Below the pieces are notes generated by a model. The model was not told where the DNA came from. It did not search any database and saw only the letters and a list, made by a program, of their open reading frames with translations. 64,000 nucleotides of DNA from a bacterium. GTDB taxonomy: Bacteria > Planctomycetota > Planctomycetia > Isosphaerales > Isosphaeraceae. Positions 9,468 through 18,453 of the stretch are shown one piece after another. Location: positions 248,001 to 312,000 of the forward strand of contig WGMM01000007.1 in assembly GCA_016125085.1 (NCBI GenBank). Direction: 5' to 3'. A program made the translations under genes and the position numbers. Positions within the stretch are counted from its first letter, which is position 1; each line of letters begins with the position of its first letter.

Positions 9468-11126
9468 ATGCGTTTGGGTTTTGGTTCGTCGGTCTTGCGT
9501 TCGACTTTGTCGATTCGTCTTCTGGCTTTGGGACTGTCGCTGACCATGGCGACAAGTCTGGCGGCGCAGGAGGAATCGAAGGCGCCTGGTCGCTCCGCCA
9601 GTACTCAATGGTTCGCGGGAGCGGCGTCGGTCGAAATCACACCGCCCGCCGATGCCAAAGCCTGGCTCGCCGGATATGCGGCCCGCAAGGAGCCCTCGAC
9701 GGGCGTCGAACAGAAGATCTATGCCAAGGCCCTGGTGATCACTCAGCCCAAGGGTGAAGCGCTCGCGCTGGTGACGCTCGACCTGATCGGCGTGCGCCGG
9801 CCGATCACGCGCCGGGTCGCGGACCGGATCGAAACCCGTTACGGCATTCCGCGCAAGGGGCTCGTACTGTTCACCTCGCACACGCACTGCGGGCCGATAC
9901 CGAACGACTCGCCCGAAAAGTGGGAAATTTACGGCATCGACGCCTCGACCGTCACGCCGAATGTGGAATTTACGACCGAACTCGAGAACAAGATCGTCGA
10001 GGCGGTCGGTAAAGCCATGGCCGCGCGCAAGGCAGTGCGCATCGAGCATGGCGAAGGTAAGGCCGGGTTCGCCGTGAACCGGCGCGAATCGACGGGCAAC
10101 GGCTTCAAAATCGGCGTAAACCCCCAGGGCCCCACGGATCACTCCGTGCCGGTGCTCAAAGTGACCGACCAGCGCACGAACAAGCCCGTAGCCGTCATGT
10201 TCGGCTATGCTTGCCATAACACGACTCTGGGTGCCGAACAGCTCAAAATCTGCGGTGACTACGCCGGTTATGCCCAGGCAGCGATCGAAAAAGCCAACCC
10301 CGGCGCCGTGGCCCTGTTCGTAACAGGTTGCGCCGGCGACCAGAACCCCGAACCGCGTGGCACGCTGGAACTGGCGCAAAAACACGGCGATACCCTCGCC
10401 ACCGCGGTGAATGACGCCCTGAGCGGCAAACTCAGCCCGGTTTCCGGCAGCTTGAAGTCCGTGCATGCCGAGCCGATCCTGCACTTCGCCGGCCCGGTGG
10501 ACCGCTATTCTTATCAGAGCCGGCTCACCGAAAAAGGCGGCCCGCGCGACGCTCACGCACGCCGGCTGATCAACATTCTCGCCGCCGGCAACGTCATCGA
10601 CCGGAATCAGCCGTATCCGATCCAGGTCATCTCGTTCGGCGACGATCTCCTGATGGTGGCCCTGGCCGGTGAAGTGGTCGTCGACTATTCGATCAACCTC
10701 AAAGCCCGCCACGCCAAGCCGAACCGGCCCCTGTGGGTGGCTGCCTATGCCAACGACGTCTTCGGCTACATCCCCAGCACGCGTGTCCTCCGCGAGGGTG
10801 GCTACGAAGGGGGCGAGGCTTACTATTACTCGAACTTTCCGACACCGCTGGCTTCTGACACCGAGCGGATCATCACCGAAGAAGTACGCCGGCTGATCGA
10901 CGAACTGGCTTCGCCGAACTCCGCACCCGTGCCCGTGGCGACCACCCCGACCCTGGCCAGCCCCACTTCGCCGAATTCGGCGCGGCTGATCGACCCCGAC
11001 GCTCCGCCTCCGCCACCCGCGGCCAACGAAGTGCCCAAGCCGGAAGCCGCACCGGCGAACCCGGAGGCCGCGCCGACGACACCGGCGCCTGCCGCACCAG
11101 CCGCCGTGCCCGCTCCCACGCCCTGA
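9468..11126 (+). CDS. neutral/alkaline non-lysosomal ceramidase-like hydrolase
   Basis: A 552-residue secreted protein. Start ATG 9468 follows GGGGAAAGGA, and the next residues are a signal peptide ending in SLAAQ. The body matches the N-terminal catalytic domain of neutral ceramidases: AGAASVEITPP at the front, then FTSHTHCGP and YACHNTTL carrying metal-binding histidines, and VTGCAGDQNPEP. Family members cleave the amide bond of ceramide; planctomycete homologues are usually just called ceramidase-domain proteins and their substrates are untested. The last 65 or so residues are Pro/Ala-rich, probably a linker or wall-spanning tail. A strong hairpin follows the gene. Confidence 0.8.
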   Translation: MRLGFGSSVLRSTLSIRLLALGLSLTMATSLAAQEESKAPGRSASTQWFAGAASVEITPPADAKAWLAGYAARKEPSTGVEQKIYAKALVITQPKGEALALVTLDLIGVRRPITRRVADRIETRYGIPRKGLVLFTSHTHCGPIPNDSPEKWEIYGIDASTVTPNVEFTTELENKIVEAVGKAMAARKAVRIEHGEGKAGFAVNRRESTGNGFKIGVNPQGPTDHSVPVLKVTDQRTNKPVAVMFGYACHNTTLGAEQLKICGDYAGYAQAAIEKANPGAVALFVTGCAGDQNPEPRGTLELAQKHGDTLATAVNDALSGKLSPVSGSLKSVHAEPILHFAGPVDRYSYQSRLTEKGGPRDAHARRLINILAAGNVIDRNQPYPIQVISFGDDLLMVALAGEVVVDYSINLKARHAKPNRPLWVAAYANDVFGYIPSTRVLREGGYEGGEAYYYSNFPTPLASDTERIITEEVRRLIDELASPNSAPVPVATTPTLASPTSPNSARLIDPDAPPPPPAANEVPKPEAAPANPEAAPTTPAPAAPAAVPAPTP

Positions 11127-11171
11127 CAGGCTGATCCAGCGGACGATCGATAAGGTCTGCTCAATTTACGC

Positions 11172-11201
11172 CGGAGGCCGCAAGTGATCTTGCGGCCTCC
11201 G
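11172..11201 (+). terminator. hairpin terminator after ceramidase gene
   Basis: CGGAGGCCGCAAG (11172-11184), loop TGAT, CTTGCGGCCTCCG (11189-11201): a perfect 13-bp stem followed by CGTTTGCG. It lies 46 bases past the stop codon. Confidence 0.65.
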
Positions 11202-11270
11202 CGTTTGCGCCCCACAATGTTCGCCATAGTCCCACCCGCGAAACCGCACACCAGGTCAGGATTCCGCACC

Positions 11271-12569
11271 ATGTCATTTCGCAGCCTTCGAAGCGCCGCC
11301 CGATACGGGCTCGCCGCTTTGGCCATTTCGCCGGCCCTGTCTTTCGGTGCCGACGCGCCTGCACCGATCAAGTTCGAAATGCAGGAGATCGACCCCTTCG
11401 TCGGCCAGGTCTGCTACGCGCTGACCGTGGCCGATGTCAATTCCGACGGCAGGCAGGATCTTGTGGCCGTCACCGAAAACGCCGTCGTCTGGTTCGCGAA
11501 CCCGACATGGAAGAAGTCGGATATCATCCGCGACAAGACCGAGCGCGACAACGTCTGCCTCCAGCCTCTCGATATCGACGGCGACGGCGATGTCGATTTC
11601 GCCCTCGGCGCCGCCTGGCGGCCAGCCGACACTCAGGGCGGCGGCACTCTCCAGTGGCTGAAAAATCCCGGCAAATCGGGCGGTGAATGGACAGTGCACC
11701 CCCTCGGCAACGAGCCGACCATGCACCGCTTGCGCTTCGGCGATGTGCTCGGCACGGGCAAGCCCCAGCTGATCACGGCCCCACTTCAGGGCCGCGGCAC
11801 GAAGGCACCGAAATGGAACGAAGGCTCCGGCGTGCGCTTCCAGGTGCATTCCATTCCCGAAAAACCGGCCGAAATGCCATGGCCCGCGATCACGGCCGAT
11901 GACACTCTGCACACCACCCATAACCTGCAGATTGTCGACTTTGACGGCGACGGCGGACAGGACATCCTCCTGTGCGCCTGGGAAGGGGTCTTCGTCCTGA
12001 AATACGACAAGGCCACCGGCAAATTTGCCCGGACAAAGCTCGGCACCGGCAATCAGAAGGCGACACCCTACAAAGGTGCCAGCGAAATCCGCCTGGGCCG
12101 GTTGAAGGACGGCCGCCGCTATATCGCGACGATCGAACCCTGGCACGGCTTCCAGGCCGTCATCTACACCGAACCTGGCAAACCTGCCGCCGTGGCTGTG
12201 CCGGCACCATCGAACGTGATGAATGAAGCCGAAGAACCAGGCCTGTGGACGCGCAGGGTCATCGCCCAGCCGCTGCAGTGGGGCCACGCGCTCTGGACGA
12301 TCGACATGGACGGCGACGGCGATGAGGAACTCGTCGTCGGCCAGCGCGACCGTAACAAGGACGCCCTGCCAGCCGGCCCCGGCGTCTATCTGTTCGACCC
12401 GGTTTCTTCGCCTGATGCCCTCACGTTCCATCGCCAGATCATCGACGACGGCGGCGTGGCCGTCGAAGACGCCCTGGCCTTCGACTTCGACGGCGACGGC
12501 AAGCCCGACATCGCCGCCGGCGGCCGTGCCACGCATAACGTGCGGATCTACTGGAACAAGGGCCGATAA
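11271..12569 (+). CDS. FG-GAP/VCBS repeat beta-propeller protein, secreted
   Basis: A 432-residue protein with a signal peptide (MSFRSLRSAARYGLAALAIS onwards, cut near SFGADA). At least five calcium-binding loops of the FG-GAP type recur: DVNSDGRQDLV, DIDGDGDVDFA, DFDGDGGQDIL, DMDGDGDEELV and DFDGDGKPDIA, so it should fold as an extracellular beta-propeller. No catalytic residues are evident. Such proteins often bind polysaccharides or other surface proteins. Separated from the ceramidase gene by a terminator, so probably its own transcript. Confidence 0.8.
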   Translation: MSFRSLRSAARYGLAALAISPALSFGADAPAPIKFEMQEIDPFVGQVCYALTVADVNSDGRQDLVAVTENAVVWFANPTWKKSDIIRDKTERDNVCLQPLDIDGDGDVDFALGAAWRPADTQGGGTLQWLKNPGKSGGEWTVHPLGNEPTMHRLRFGDVLGTGKPQLITAPLQGRGTKAPKWNEGSGVRFQVHSIPEKPAEMPWPAITADDTLHTTHNLQIVDFDGDGGQDILLCAWEGVFVLKYDKATGKFARTKLGTGNQKATPYKGASEIRLGRLKDGRRYIATIEPWHGFQAVIYTEPGKPAAVAVPAPSNVMNEAEEPGLWTRRVIAQPLQWGHALWTIDMDGDGDEELVVGQRDRNKDALPAGPGVYLFDPVSSPDALTFHRQIIDDGGVAVEDALAFDFDGDGKPDIAAGGRATHNVRIYWNKGR

Positions 12570-12659
12570 GCCGATCGGGTGTGCCACAATTTTCTGGGAG
12601 ATTTGGCGGAGACGGGCAACTTGCAGAGATTGCCGGGCTTGCGATGCATGCTCTTTTCT

Positions 12660-12886
12660 GCCCTGAAGGGGCATTCGGAATCCAGCCCCGGGTGAAGCGA
12701 AGCGGACCCCGGGGTATCGGGAAAAAATCGAACCTCTATGTGAAGAATTACCATTCGCGGCCCGGGACCGTGGTCCCGGGCCGCGAATGGTATTTTATCG
12801 AGGAAATGCAGGCGTTCGATCCGTTTCGGTACCCGGGGCGTCGCTGCGCTTTGCCCCGGGCTATGTTCCGAATGCCCTTTCAGGGC
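12660..12886. repeat. 227-bp interrupted inverted repeat (MITE-like)
   Basis: The two arms mirror each other over the whole length. The centre is a perfect 21-bp stem (12749-12769 with 12772-12792) around the two bases GT. The outer ends match as GCCCTGAAGGGGCATTCGG on the left against the reverse complement of CCGAATGCCCTTTCAGGGC on the right, with a CCCCGGG-rich section in between. No protein-coding signal. It looks like a mobile or structural repeat lying between two genes. Confidence 0.8.
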
Positions 12887-13113
12887 GAGACTTTCAGTCG
12901 CGAATTCCAGTTCGGACGATCAAGCCCAGAGCGTCATCGCTTAGGAAAGAAACCGAAATCATGGGTTCGCACAAGAAAATCCGGGCACACCCAGCCGATC
13001 GATTCGACACATGCTGAATTGCTTTTCGATGTCGACTGACGTACACTAGATGCGAATCCGGAACGCTTCGTTTCGGATTCGCCGGTCCGAAGTGCGTGGT
13101 CGAGGGCGAAACG

Positions 13114-13671
13114 ATGCATCGATGCGGCTGGGCGAAGAACGATCTGGCGATCCGCTACCACGACGAAGAGTGGGGCGTGCCCGTGCACGATGACCGCCGC
13201 TGGTTCGAATTCCTGATTCTGGAAGGTGCCCAGGCCGGCCTGAGCTGGGACACGATCCTCAAAAAACGTGAAAACTATCGCCAGGCCTTCGCCGGGTTCG
13301 ACCCTGCTCACGTCGCCCGGTTCGACGAAACGCATCAGGCGAAGCTTCTGACCGATCCCGGCATCGTGCGCAACAGGGCCAAAGTGGCCTCAGCCGTGAC
13401 GAACGCCCGGGAGTTCCTGAAAATTCAGGCCGAATTCGGCTCTTTCGACGCATACATCTGGCGATTCGTGGACGGCCGCCCGATCCGCAACGGCTGGAAA
13501 ACCCTCAGCGAAGTGCCCGCACGCACGGCCGAATCGGACGCCTTGAGCAAAGACCTGAAAAAACGGGGCTTCAAGTTCGTCGGCACGACGATCTGCTACG
13601 CCATGATGCAGGCCACCGGTTTGGTCAACGACCATCTGGTCGAATGTTTTCGTTATCCGCTTTCGAATTGA
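13114..13671 (+). CDS. tag: DNA-3-methyladenine glycosylase I
   Basis: A 185-residue cytoplasmic protein with start ATG 13114, eight bases after GAGGG; a GTG at 13096 is also in frame. It opens MHRCGWAKND, and has the family pattern YHDEEWGVPVHDD and ILEGAQAGLSWDTIL. The zinc-snap residues can be placed: Cys4, His16, His174 and Cys178 (DHLVECF). TAG removes 3-methyladenine from alkylated DNA, starting base excision repair. Length is normal. Ends in a hairpin (13673-13701). Confidence 0.92.
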   Translation: MHRCGWAKNDLAIRYHDEEWGVPVHDDRRWFEFLILEGAQAGLSWDTILKKRENYRQAFAGFDPAHVARFDETHQAKLLTDPGIVRNRAKVASAVTNAREFLKIQAEFGSFDAYIWRFVDGRPIRNGWKTLSEVPARTAESDALSKDLKKRGFKFVGTTICYAMMQATGLVNDHLVECFRYPLSN

Positions 13672-13672
13672 A

Positions 13673-13701
13673 CGGATCGCAATTCGAAAGAATGCGATCC
13701 G
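13673..13701. terminator. hairpin between convergent tag and ggt genes
   Basis: CGGATCGC (13673-13680) pairs with GCGATCCG (13694-13701), and the inner ATTC/GAAT also pairs. It lies between two convergent genes; the T tract is weak. Confidence 0.45.
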
Positions 13702-13724
13702 GCCTTCGAATACCCGCGTGACTT

Positions 13725-15446
13725 TCAATAGCCCGCCGCATGGCCGTCCTTGCGCGACTCGGACGCTCCGTAATACACCCTGTTCTTCGCGTCGAACATG
13801 ATCGCCTGATACCCGCCGAACATGCCGATGTTCCAGGTCATCTTGTGCCCCCGTTTCATCAGCTCGCGCACGGTTTCATAACTGTGGCCCGACTCCAGCG
13901 ACACCGTGCCGCCGTCTTTCATTTCAGCCGTGAACGAGGACGAGCCCTGATGATCGATCCGGGGCGCGTCGCCGGCTTCCTGCAAATTCATGCCGAAGTC
14001 GATCATGTTCACCAGAATCTGCACATGCCCCTGCGGCTGAAACGCTCCGCCCATCACGCCGTAGCTCATGAACGGCTTGCCGTCCTTCGTCACGAACGCC
14101 GGAATGATGGTGTGAAACGGCCGATTGCGCGGAGCGTAGCGATTGAAATGCCCCTCCTGCAGCGAAAATCCTGAACCCCGGTTCTGCAGGACAAATCCCA
14201 GGCCATCCGGCACCAGCCCCGAGCCGAACGCGCTGGCGACGCTCTGAATCAGCGAGATCATCATGCCGTCCCTGTCGGCCACAGTCAGATACACCGTGTC
14301 ACCCTGCTGCAGGGCCGGGTTGCCGGCGTCGTACCTCAGCGCGGCTTTCGAATCCGAAATGAGAGCCCGGCGCTTGGCCGCATACGGCTTCGAAATCAAT
14401 TCGGCGACCGGAAGTTTATTGAAATCCGGATCCGCATAGAATTTCGCCCGGTCTTCATAAGCCAGCTTCTTCGCCTCGACATAATAATGCACATGCTCAG
14501 GGCTGCCGAAGCCGAATTTCTTCAGGTCATAGCCTTCGAGGATGTTCAGAATCTGCAGCGCCGAGATGCCCTGGCCATTCGGCGGCAATTCCCAGACGTC
14601 GTAGCCCCGGTAATTCGTGCTGACCGGGTCGACCCAGTCCGACTTATGCCCGGCCAGGTCTTCATAAGCCAGAAACCCGCCCCGGCTTTTCATGAACGCC
14701 GCGATCGTGCGGGCGATCTCGCCCCGATAGAACGCGTCGCGCCCGCCAGCGGCGATCTTTTCGTAAGCGCCGGCCAGGCCTGGATTTTTGAAGACTTCGC
14801 CCTTGGCCGGGATTTTGCCGTCGGTCGTGAACGCGGCCCGGAAGTTCGGGTCATTCGCGGCATAGTCTCGGCCATGGCGCTCCCAGTCGAACGCGACCTG
14901 CTCGGAAACCGGAAATCCCTCGCGGGCATAGTCGATCGCGGGTTTGAGCAGCGTGGCCATAGGCAGCTTGCCGAACTTCGCATGAAGTTCGAACCAGCCG
15001 TCGACGCACCCGGGCACCGAAACGGACAGCGGCCCGACCGAAGGCACGGTCTTGAGACCTTTTTCCTCGAAGTGATCGATCGTGAGTGACGCAGGCGAGC
15101 GGCCGCTGGCGTTGAGGCCATGGAGCTTCTGAGTTTTCGGATCCCAGACGATGGCGAACAGATCGCCCCCGATACCGTCCATCATCGGCTCGACGAGCCC
15201 GAGCACGGCATTGGCCGCAATCGCGGCATCGACAGCACTGCCGCCCTGCTTGAGGATATCGATCGCCACCTGAGTCGCCAAAGGCTGACTCGTCGCCGCC
15301 ATGCTATTCCGCGCGATGACTTCGGAACGCGTGGCATAAGGCTTGCTGGCGATGCGGTCCCCGGCGAGGGTTTCCGGGAGGGGAAGTAAGTGGAAAAGGG
15401 TCATCACGAATATGCAGATCAACGATATTCGCTTTCTCGTCATCAT
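13725..15446 (-). CDS. ggt: gamma-glutamyltransferase
   Basis: A 573-residue exported enzyme. The frame is open to 15701, but MMTRKRISLICIFVMTLFHL is a signal peptide, so I start at 15446 (15443 equally possible) with GAGAG upstream. Family landmarks: an early ARNSMAATSQPLATQVAIDIL and GGSAVDAAIAAN, GIGGDLFAIV, and the autoprocessing Thr384 in GDTVYLTVADRDG, which aligns with the E. coli TTHYSVVDKDG nucleophile. Late GYQAIMFD and a MSYGVMGGAFQPQGHVQ stretch are also typical. It should cleave itself into two subunits and hydrolyse or transfer gamma-glutamyl groups of glutathione in the periplasm. Confidence 0.9.
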   Translation of the reverse strand: MMTRKRISLICIFVMTLFHLLPLPETLAGDRIASKPYATRSEVIARNSMAATSQPLATQVAIDILKQGGSAVDAAIAANAVLGLVEPMMDGIGGDLFAIVWDPKTQKLHGLNASGRSPASLTIDHFEEKGLKTVPSVGPLSVSVPGCVDGWFELHAKFGKLPMATLLKPAIDYAREGFPVSEQVAFDWERHGRDYAANDPNFRAAFTTDGKIPAKGEVFKNPGLAGAYEKIAAGGRDAFYRGEIARTIAAFMKSRGGFLAYEDLAGHKSDWVDPVSTNYRGYDVWELPPNGQGISALQILNILEGYDLKKFGFGSPEHVHYYVEAKKLAYEDRAKFYADPDFNKLPVAELISKPYAAKRRALISDSKAALRYDAGNPALQQGDTVYLTVADRDGMMISLIQSVASAFGSGLVPDGLGFVLQNRGSGFSLQEGHFNRYAPRNRPFHTIIPAFVTKDGKPFMSYGVMGGAFQPQGHVQILVNMIDFGMNLQEAGDAPRIDHQGSSSFTAEMKDGGTVSLESGHSYETVRELMKRGHKMTWNIGMFGGYQAIMFDAKNRVYYGASESRKDGHAAGY

Positions 15447-15952
15447 TGGTTCTCTCGTTCGCAATCGATGAGTTCCGCGAACATGCCGCCACGCATTTGA
15501 TGCCGTGTGGTTCGCGAAAGCCGTTGATCCATTTCCGACCGGTGTCGGTTCGGCCATCGTTCGCCGATCTTTGCAGATACGACAGTCATAATCAACATTG
15601 AGGAATCTTCGCGAGATGCTCCGACCTACGGAAGATACGAAAACCGCAAACCATATGCCGACCACGCGAAGCGCCAGCCTCCACACTCCTGAAATTGGCA
15701 CAGACCAAAAATGTTTTTAGTCCCTACTGAAAAGGAACTTGCGCCGAAGTCTCGGATTTTCGGCAAGTTTTCGCGTCAAAAAACGTTCCGTAGTGGGTGA
15801 CAGGGCAGGGGACGTGGTGTGCTGCTTCATGCTCGTGGTGGGTGCTTCATACTCTTTGGCGGTTTAACATCGCTCAAGAGCAGTTTCGCCCGGCCTCAGC
15901 GCGTATCGGTTCGATCATCCGTCACGGAATTTCGGGAAGGCATAACTGGCCG
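15447..15952. other. long intergenic region with a structured segment
   Basis: 506 bases between divergent genes. It contains a hairpin at 15736-15769 (listed separately). The rest of the sequence is irregular, with G/T-rich words (gtggtg, tgcttcat twice) at 15800-15860. No gene is supported. Confidence 0.4.
15736..15769. other. hairpin inside an imperfect inverted repeat
   Basis: AACTT (15736-15740) and GCCGAA (15743-15748) pair with TTCGGC and AAGTT (15759-15769), leaving a two-base bulge. Outer flanks GGAAC and GTTCC also match, so the structure may span 15723-15796. No plus-strand gene lies upstream for it to terminate; it may be a leader, a small RNA or the end of an element. Confidence 0.35.
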
Positions 15953-18403
15953 ATGAATCCGTACTCAAGCGATTCTCTGCTCGATCAGAAACGAATGGAC
16001 GAGATCCTGAGCGATCCCGTTCAGAAGGCCAACTACGATACAGCCGTCGAATTTCTGAAGGAGAACGCGCGGCCTGAGAGTATCCCCGGCTACCTCGAAG
16101 GCATCGACTTCCGCCAGGACGTCAAGGTGGTCGAAATCAAGGAAGGCGAGATCCTCCAGCGATCGGGCTACGAACAAAACGCCGGGAAGCTTGTTCCCGA
16201 CGGCGGCTTTTTCGCCAAGCCTGGCACGGCGGAGAAGGATTTGGGGCTGGTCGATTTCGGCACCGACCGGGACAGCGGCAAGGACAGGGACTTCTTTCAG
16301 GCCACACGCAGTTTCGAGGCCCTTCAGAGCACGGCCTCCGATTTTGAGCGGCCGACCGAGAACGGCTTCAACGATCCCGGGTTGCTCTTGAAGGGGGGCG
16401 AGACGCAGTATTTCGTCCCGCACCGCGAACGAACCGGCTACACCGAGACCGACCCGCGGACGCAGGAAACCCGGCAGCAAGGGCCTTGCCTGGAACGTGT
16501 CGTGAGCTTCGAACGACAGCCCGACGAACCAGATCCGGACCAAACCCCGCCCACAGCGCAGGAATCGACGAAAGAGGCCCCCATGTTCCAGAACAAAGAG
16601 GAAGAACAACGCAGCCGGGAGGCCATGGACGCCAACACGCAGGCACCGGCCGCCGATACTTGGAAATTACCAAATCAGAAAAACAAAAATCAACCGCAAA
16701 CAGGAAACGAGAGAACGATGAACTTCTCTACAATCACGCCCAAAATTGGTATATGCACAATTATTCTAGGCTTAATACTCATTCTAAACACAGGACAACT
16801 AATTACCAAAGCACAGACACAGAAGACAGAGAACTCAGCAAACGTTATCTCTATTAAGCAGGATTTTGTAAGAAGAAATACTGAAGACGATGCCGATGCG
16901 AGAGAAAATAGAGCAAGAACTTTAAACACAAAACAGTTTAATGTTAAAAAAGGAGACATCCTAATTAATGCCAAGTTCATCAAAGCAAATAGATTTGATG
17001 AAAAAGGAATGATCAATGAGACAACAAACCGAGAATCACCATTACAGGTTGTATTTACCATTTACAAAACGAACGAAAAGAAGATATTTCAGCCAAAAAT
17101 TGCATTTCCAGAAGGTATTATTCTAAATGACGATTTTCTTAGAAATTCAGAATCTATGATGAGAGAAATGTCTATGTCGTTTTCAAATTTCCTCCTCCCT
17201 AGTGATTTATTTAAACGAGAGTATTATTTTAGTTTTTTCGGAACACCTGCATCAGAAGTAAATACCGTAGGAATCAGCAACCGAGGCAATGTTCTTTTAT
17301 GTATTAGATTATATTGGCAAGTTGGTGCATTTAATTGTTCAGGCTATCTCTTAACCGAACTTCTTGAGAATAACACATTAAAACCAATTGTCCTTATTTC
17401 TACTCACCGCGATGAAAATCCTTATCACAGAATCATTAATAACGCAAATGGAGATTTATTGTTTGCTGCTCCGAATCATAGCTTATTTCGGTTAACTGAA
17501 TCTGGGATTGAAAAAGTAATGAAGTTCCCAGACATTTACTCAATTTACTGCGGTTCACCTGCTACCATTTGCGTAGATTCCAAGAATCGGGTTTATGCTT
17601 ATGCTCTTGACAAAAAGACCCTCGATTATGGACTTTATCGATTTGATGGTGCTAATGAACCAAAATTAATATTCGCTCCTGATTTGACTATTCTTGAAAA
17701 GCATCTCGAAAATCGAATACCGATTAAAGAATTCTTGAAAGATGAATCCGATCGTACAAGACGTGATCCGGATTTCAACTTTTCAATTATTTCAAGTAGT
17801 ATCGATGAAATGCAACAAATTGGCAGAAATTTTCTTGGAGGCGATCCGAACCCCGGAAAAGAGTTGACAGAAAAAATTCTCGCTAATAGCAGAGCTTTTA
17901 CGCTAGATACCAATGATAATTTAATAATTCCTGGACACCCGATATTCACCACCAAAGACGCGCAAGGCAACGAAACGAAAGATAGATTCCCCACGTTTAT
18001 TAAATTAGATCAAATGGATAAAGCTTTTCCATTTTTTCGGTTTAATAAAGACTTTCCGCTTTACCCTTATCATTATCAATGGACTGGTGAAAGTCGGAAT
18101 GAACTTTCATTTTCAATGGCCGCAATTGTAATCTTTAATGTCAAATCTATAGATAAGAAATATTCTTTTTCTGATTTGACACAGTTTGAAAACCTATTCA
18201 ATGAAAAACACTCAAAGGTCATGGTGCCAATTCCTTCAATAAAAAAAGCTGGCGGCTACGATTTAATTCCAGGACTCAAGTATTATCTTTATCATAATGA
18301 GAAGACTTTACGTGTAGAGGAGATTCATGATGAAAACAATAAAATCGAAAAAAACCAAAAAAGGAAGGCATTGCTCGATGATGATGCTATTGAACTTAAG
18401 TGA
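15953..18403 (+). CDS. chimeric ORF: GC-rich N-terminal region joined to an AT-rich exported-protein gene
   Basis: An uninterrupted 816-residue frame from ATG 15953 (MNPYSSDSLL). It has two parts of quite different composition. Residues 1 to about 235 use GC-rich codons like the neighbours and form an acidic protein with EGEILQRSGYEQN and DGGFFAKPGTAEKDLGLV; the block EILxRxG...GxFFAxPGT loosely recalls the TNT/DUF4237 toxin fold, but that is only a resemblance. From about 16660 the DNA turns AT-rich. At 16718 an internal ATG follows AGGAAACGAGAGAACG and begins a signal-peptide-like segment (MNFSTITPKIGICTIILGLI). So the 561-residue AT-rich part (16718-18403) may well be a separate transferred gene that happens to be in frame. 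That part has beta-propeller-like pieces (NANGDLLFAAPNHSLFRL; VDSKNRVYAYALDKK). Function unknown. Confidence 0.6.
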   Translation: MNPYSSDSLLDQKRMDEILSDPVQKANYDTAVEFLKENARPESIPGYLEGIDFRQDVKVVEIKEGEILQRSGYEQNAGKLVPDGGFFAKPGTAEKDLGLVDFGTDRDSGKDRDFFQATRSFEALQSTASDFERPTENGFNDPGLLLKGGETQYFVPHRERTGYTETDPRTQETRQQGPCLERVVSFERQPDEPDPDQTPPTAQESTKEAPMFQNKEEEQRSREAMDANTQAPAADTWKLPNQKNKNQPQTGNERTMNFSTITPKIGICTIILGLILILNTGQLITKAQTQKTENSANVISIKQDFVRRNTEDDADARENRARTLNTKQFNVKKGDILINAKFIKANRFDEKGMINETTNRESPLQVVFTIYKTNEKKIFQPKIAFPEGIILNDDFLRNSESMMREMSMSFSNFLLPSDLFKREYYFSFFGTPASEVNTVGISNRGNVLLCIRLYWQVGAFNCSGYLLTELLENNTLKPIVLISTHRDENPYHRIINNANGDLLFAAPNHSLFRLTESGIEKVMKFPDIYSIYCGSPATICVDSKNRVYAYALDKKTLDYGLYRFDGANEPKLIFAPDLTILEKHLENRIPIKEFLKDESDRTRRDPDFNFSIISSSIDEMQQIGRNFLGGDPNPGKELTEKILANSRAFTLDTNDNLIIPGHPIFTTKDAQGNETKDRFPTFIKLDQMDKAFPFFRFNKDFPLYPYHYQWTGESRNELSFSMAAIVIFNVKSIDKKYSFSDLTQFENLFNEKHSKVMVPIPSIKKAGGYDLIPGLKYYLYHNEKTLRVEEIHDENNKIEKNQKRKALLDDDAIELK

Positions 18404-18450
18404 CTATTTACATGTCTCTTGGAGTGATCGATGTACATGGCAAGGTTTTC
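16660..18450. mobile_element. AT-rich island, probably horizontally acquired
   Basis: About 1.8 kb whose composition is strikingly AT-rich (many A and T runs, codons such as AAA, AAT and TTA) inside otherwise high-GC DNA. The edges are sharp: GC-rich sequence ends near 16660 and resumes near 18450. Its flanks carry related GC-rich coding pieces. No transposase, integrase or clear terminal repeat is visible. The boundaries are approximate. Confidence 0.6.
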
Positions 18451-18453
18451 TAG

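Noticed and set aside
9183-10712. 509-codon minus-strand open frame over the ceramidase gene
   Set aside because: Opposite a well-supported gene and of shadow composition.
15797-15952. Upstream extension of the chimeric ORF
   Set aside because: The added 52 residues are irregular (Cys/Trp-rich) without a ribosome site; ATG 15953 gives a normal protein start.
16660-18450. Insertion sequence or prophage
   Set aside because: No transposase, integrase, phage protein or terminal inverted repeat can be read in the AT-rich island; only composition marks it as foreign.
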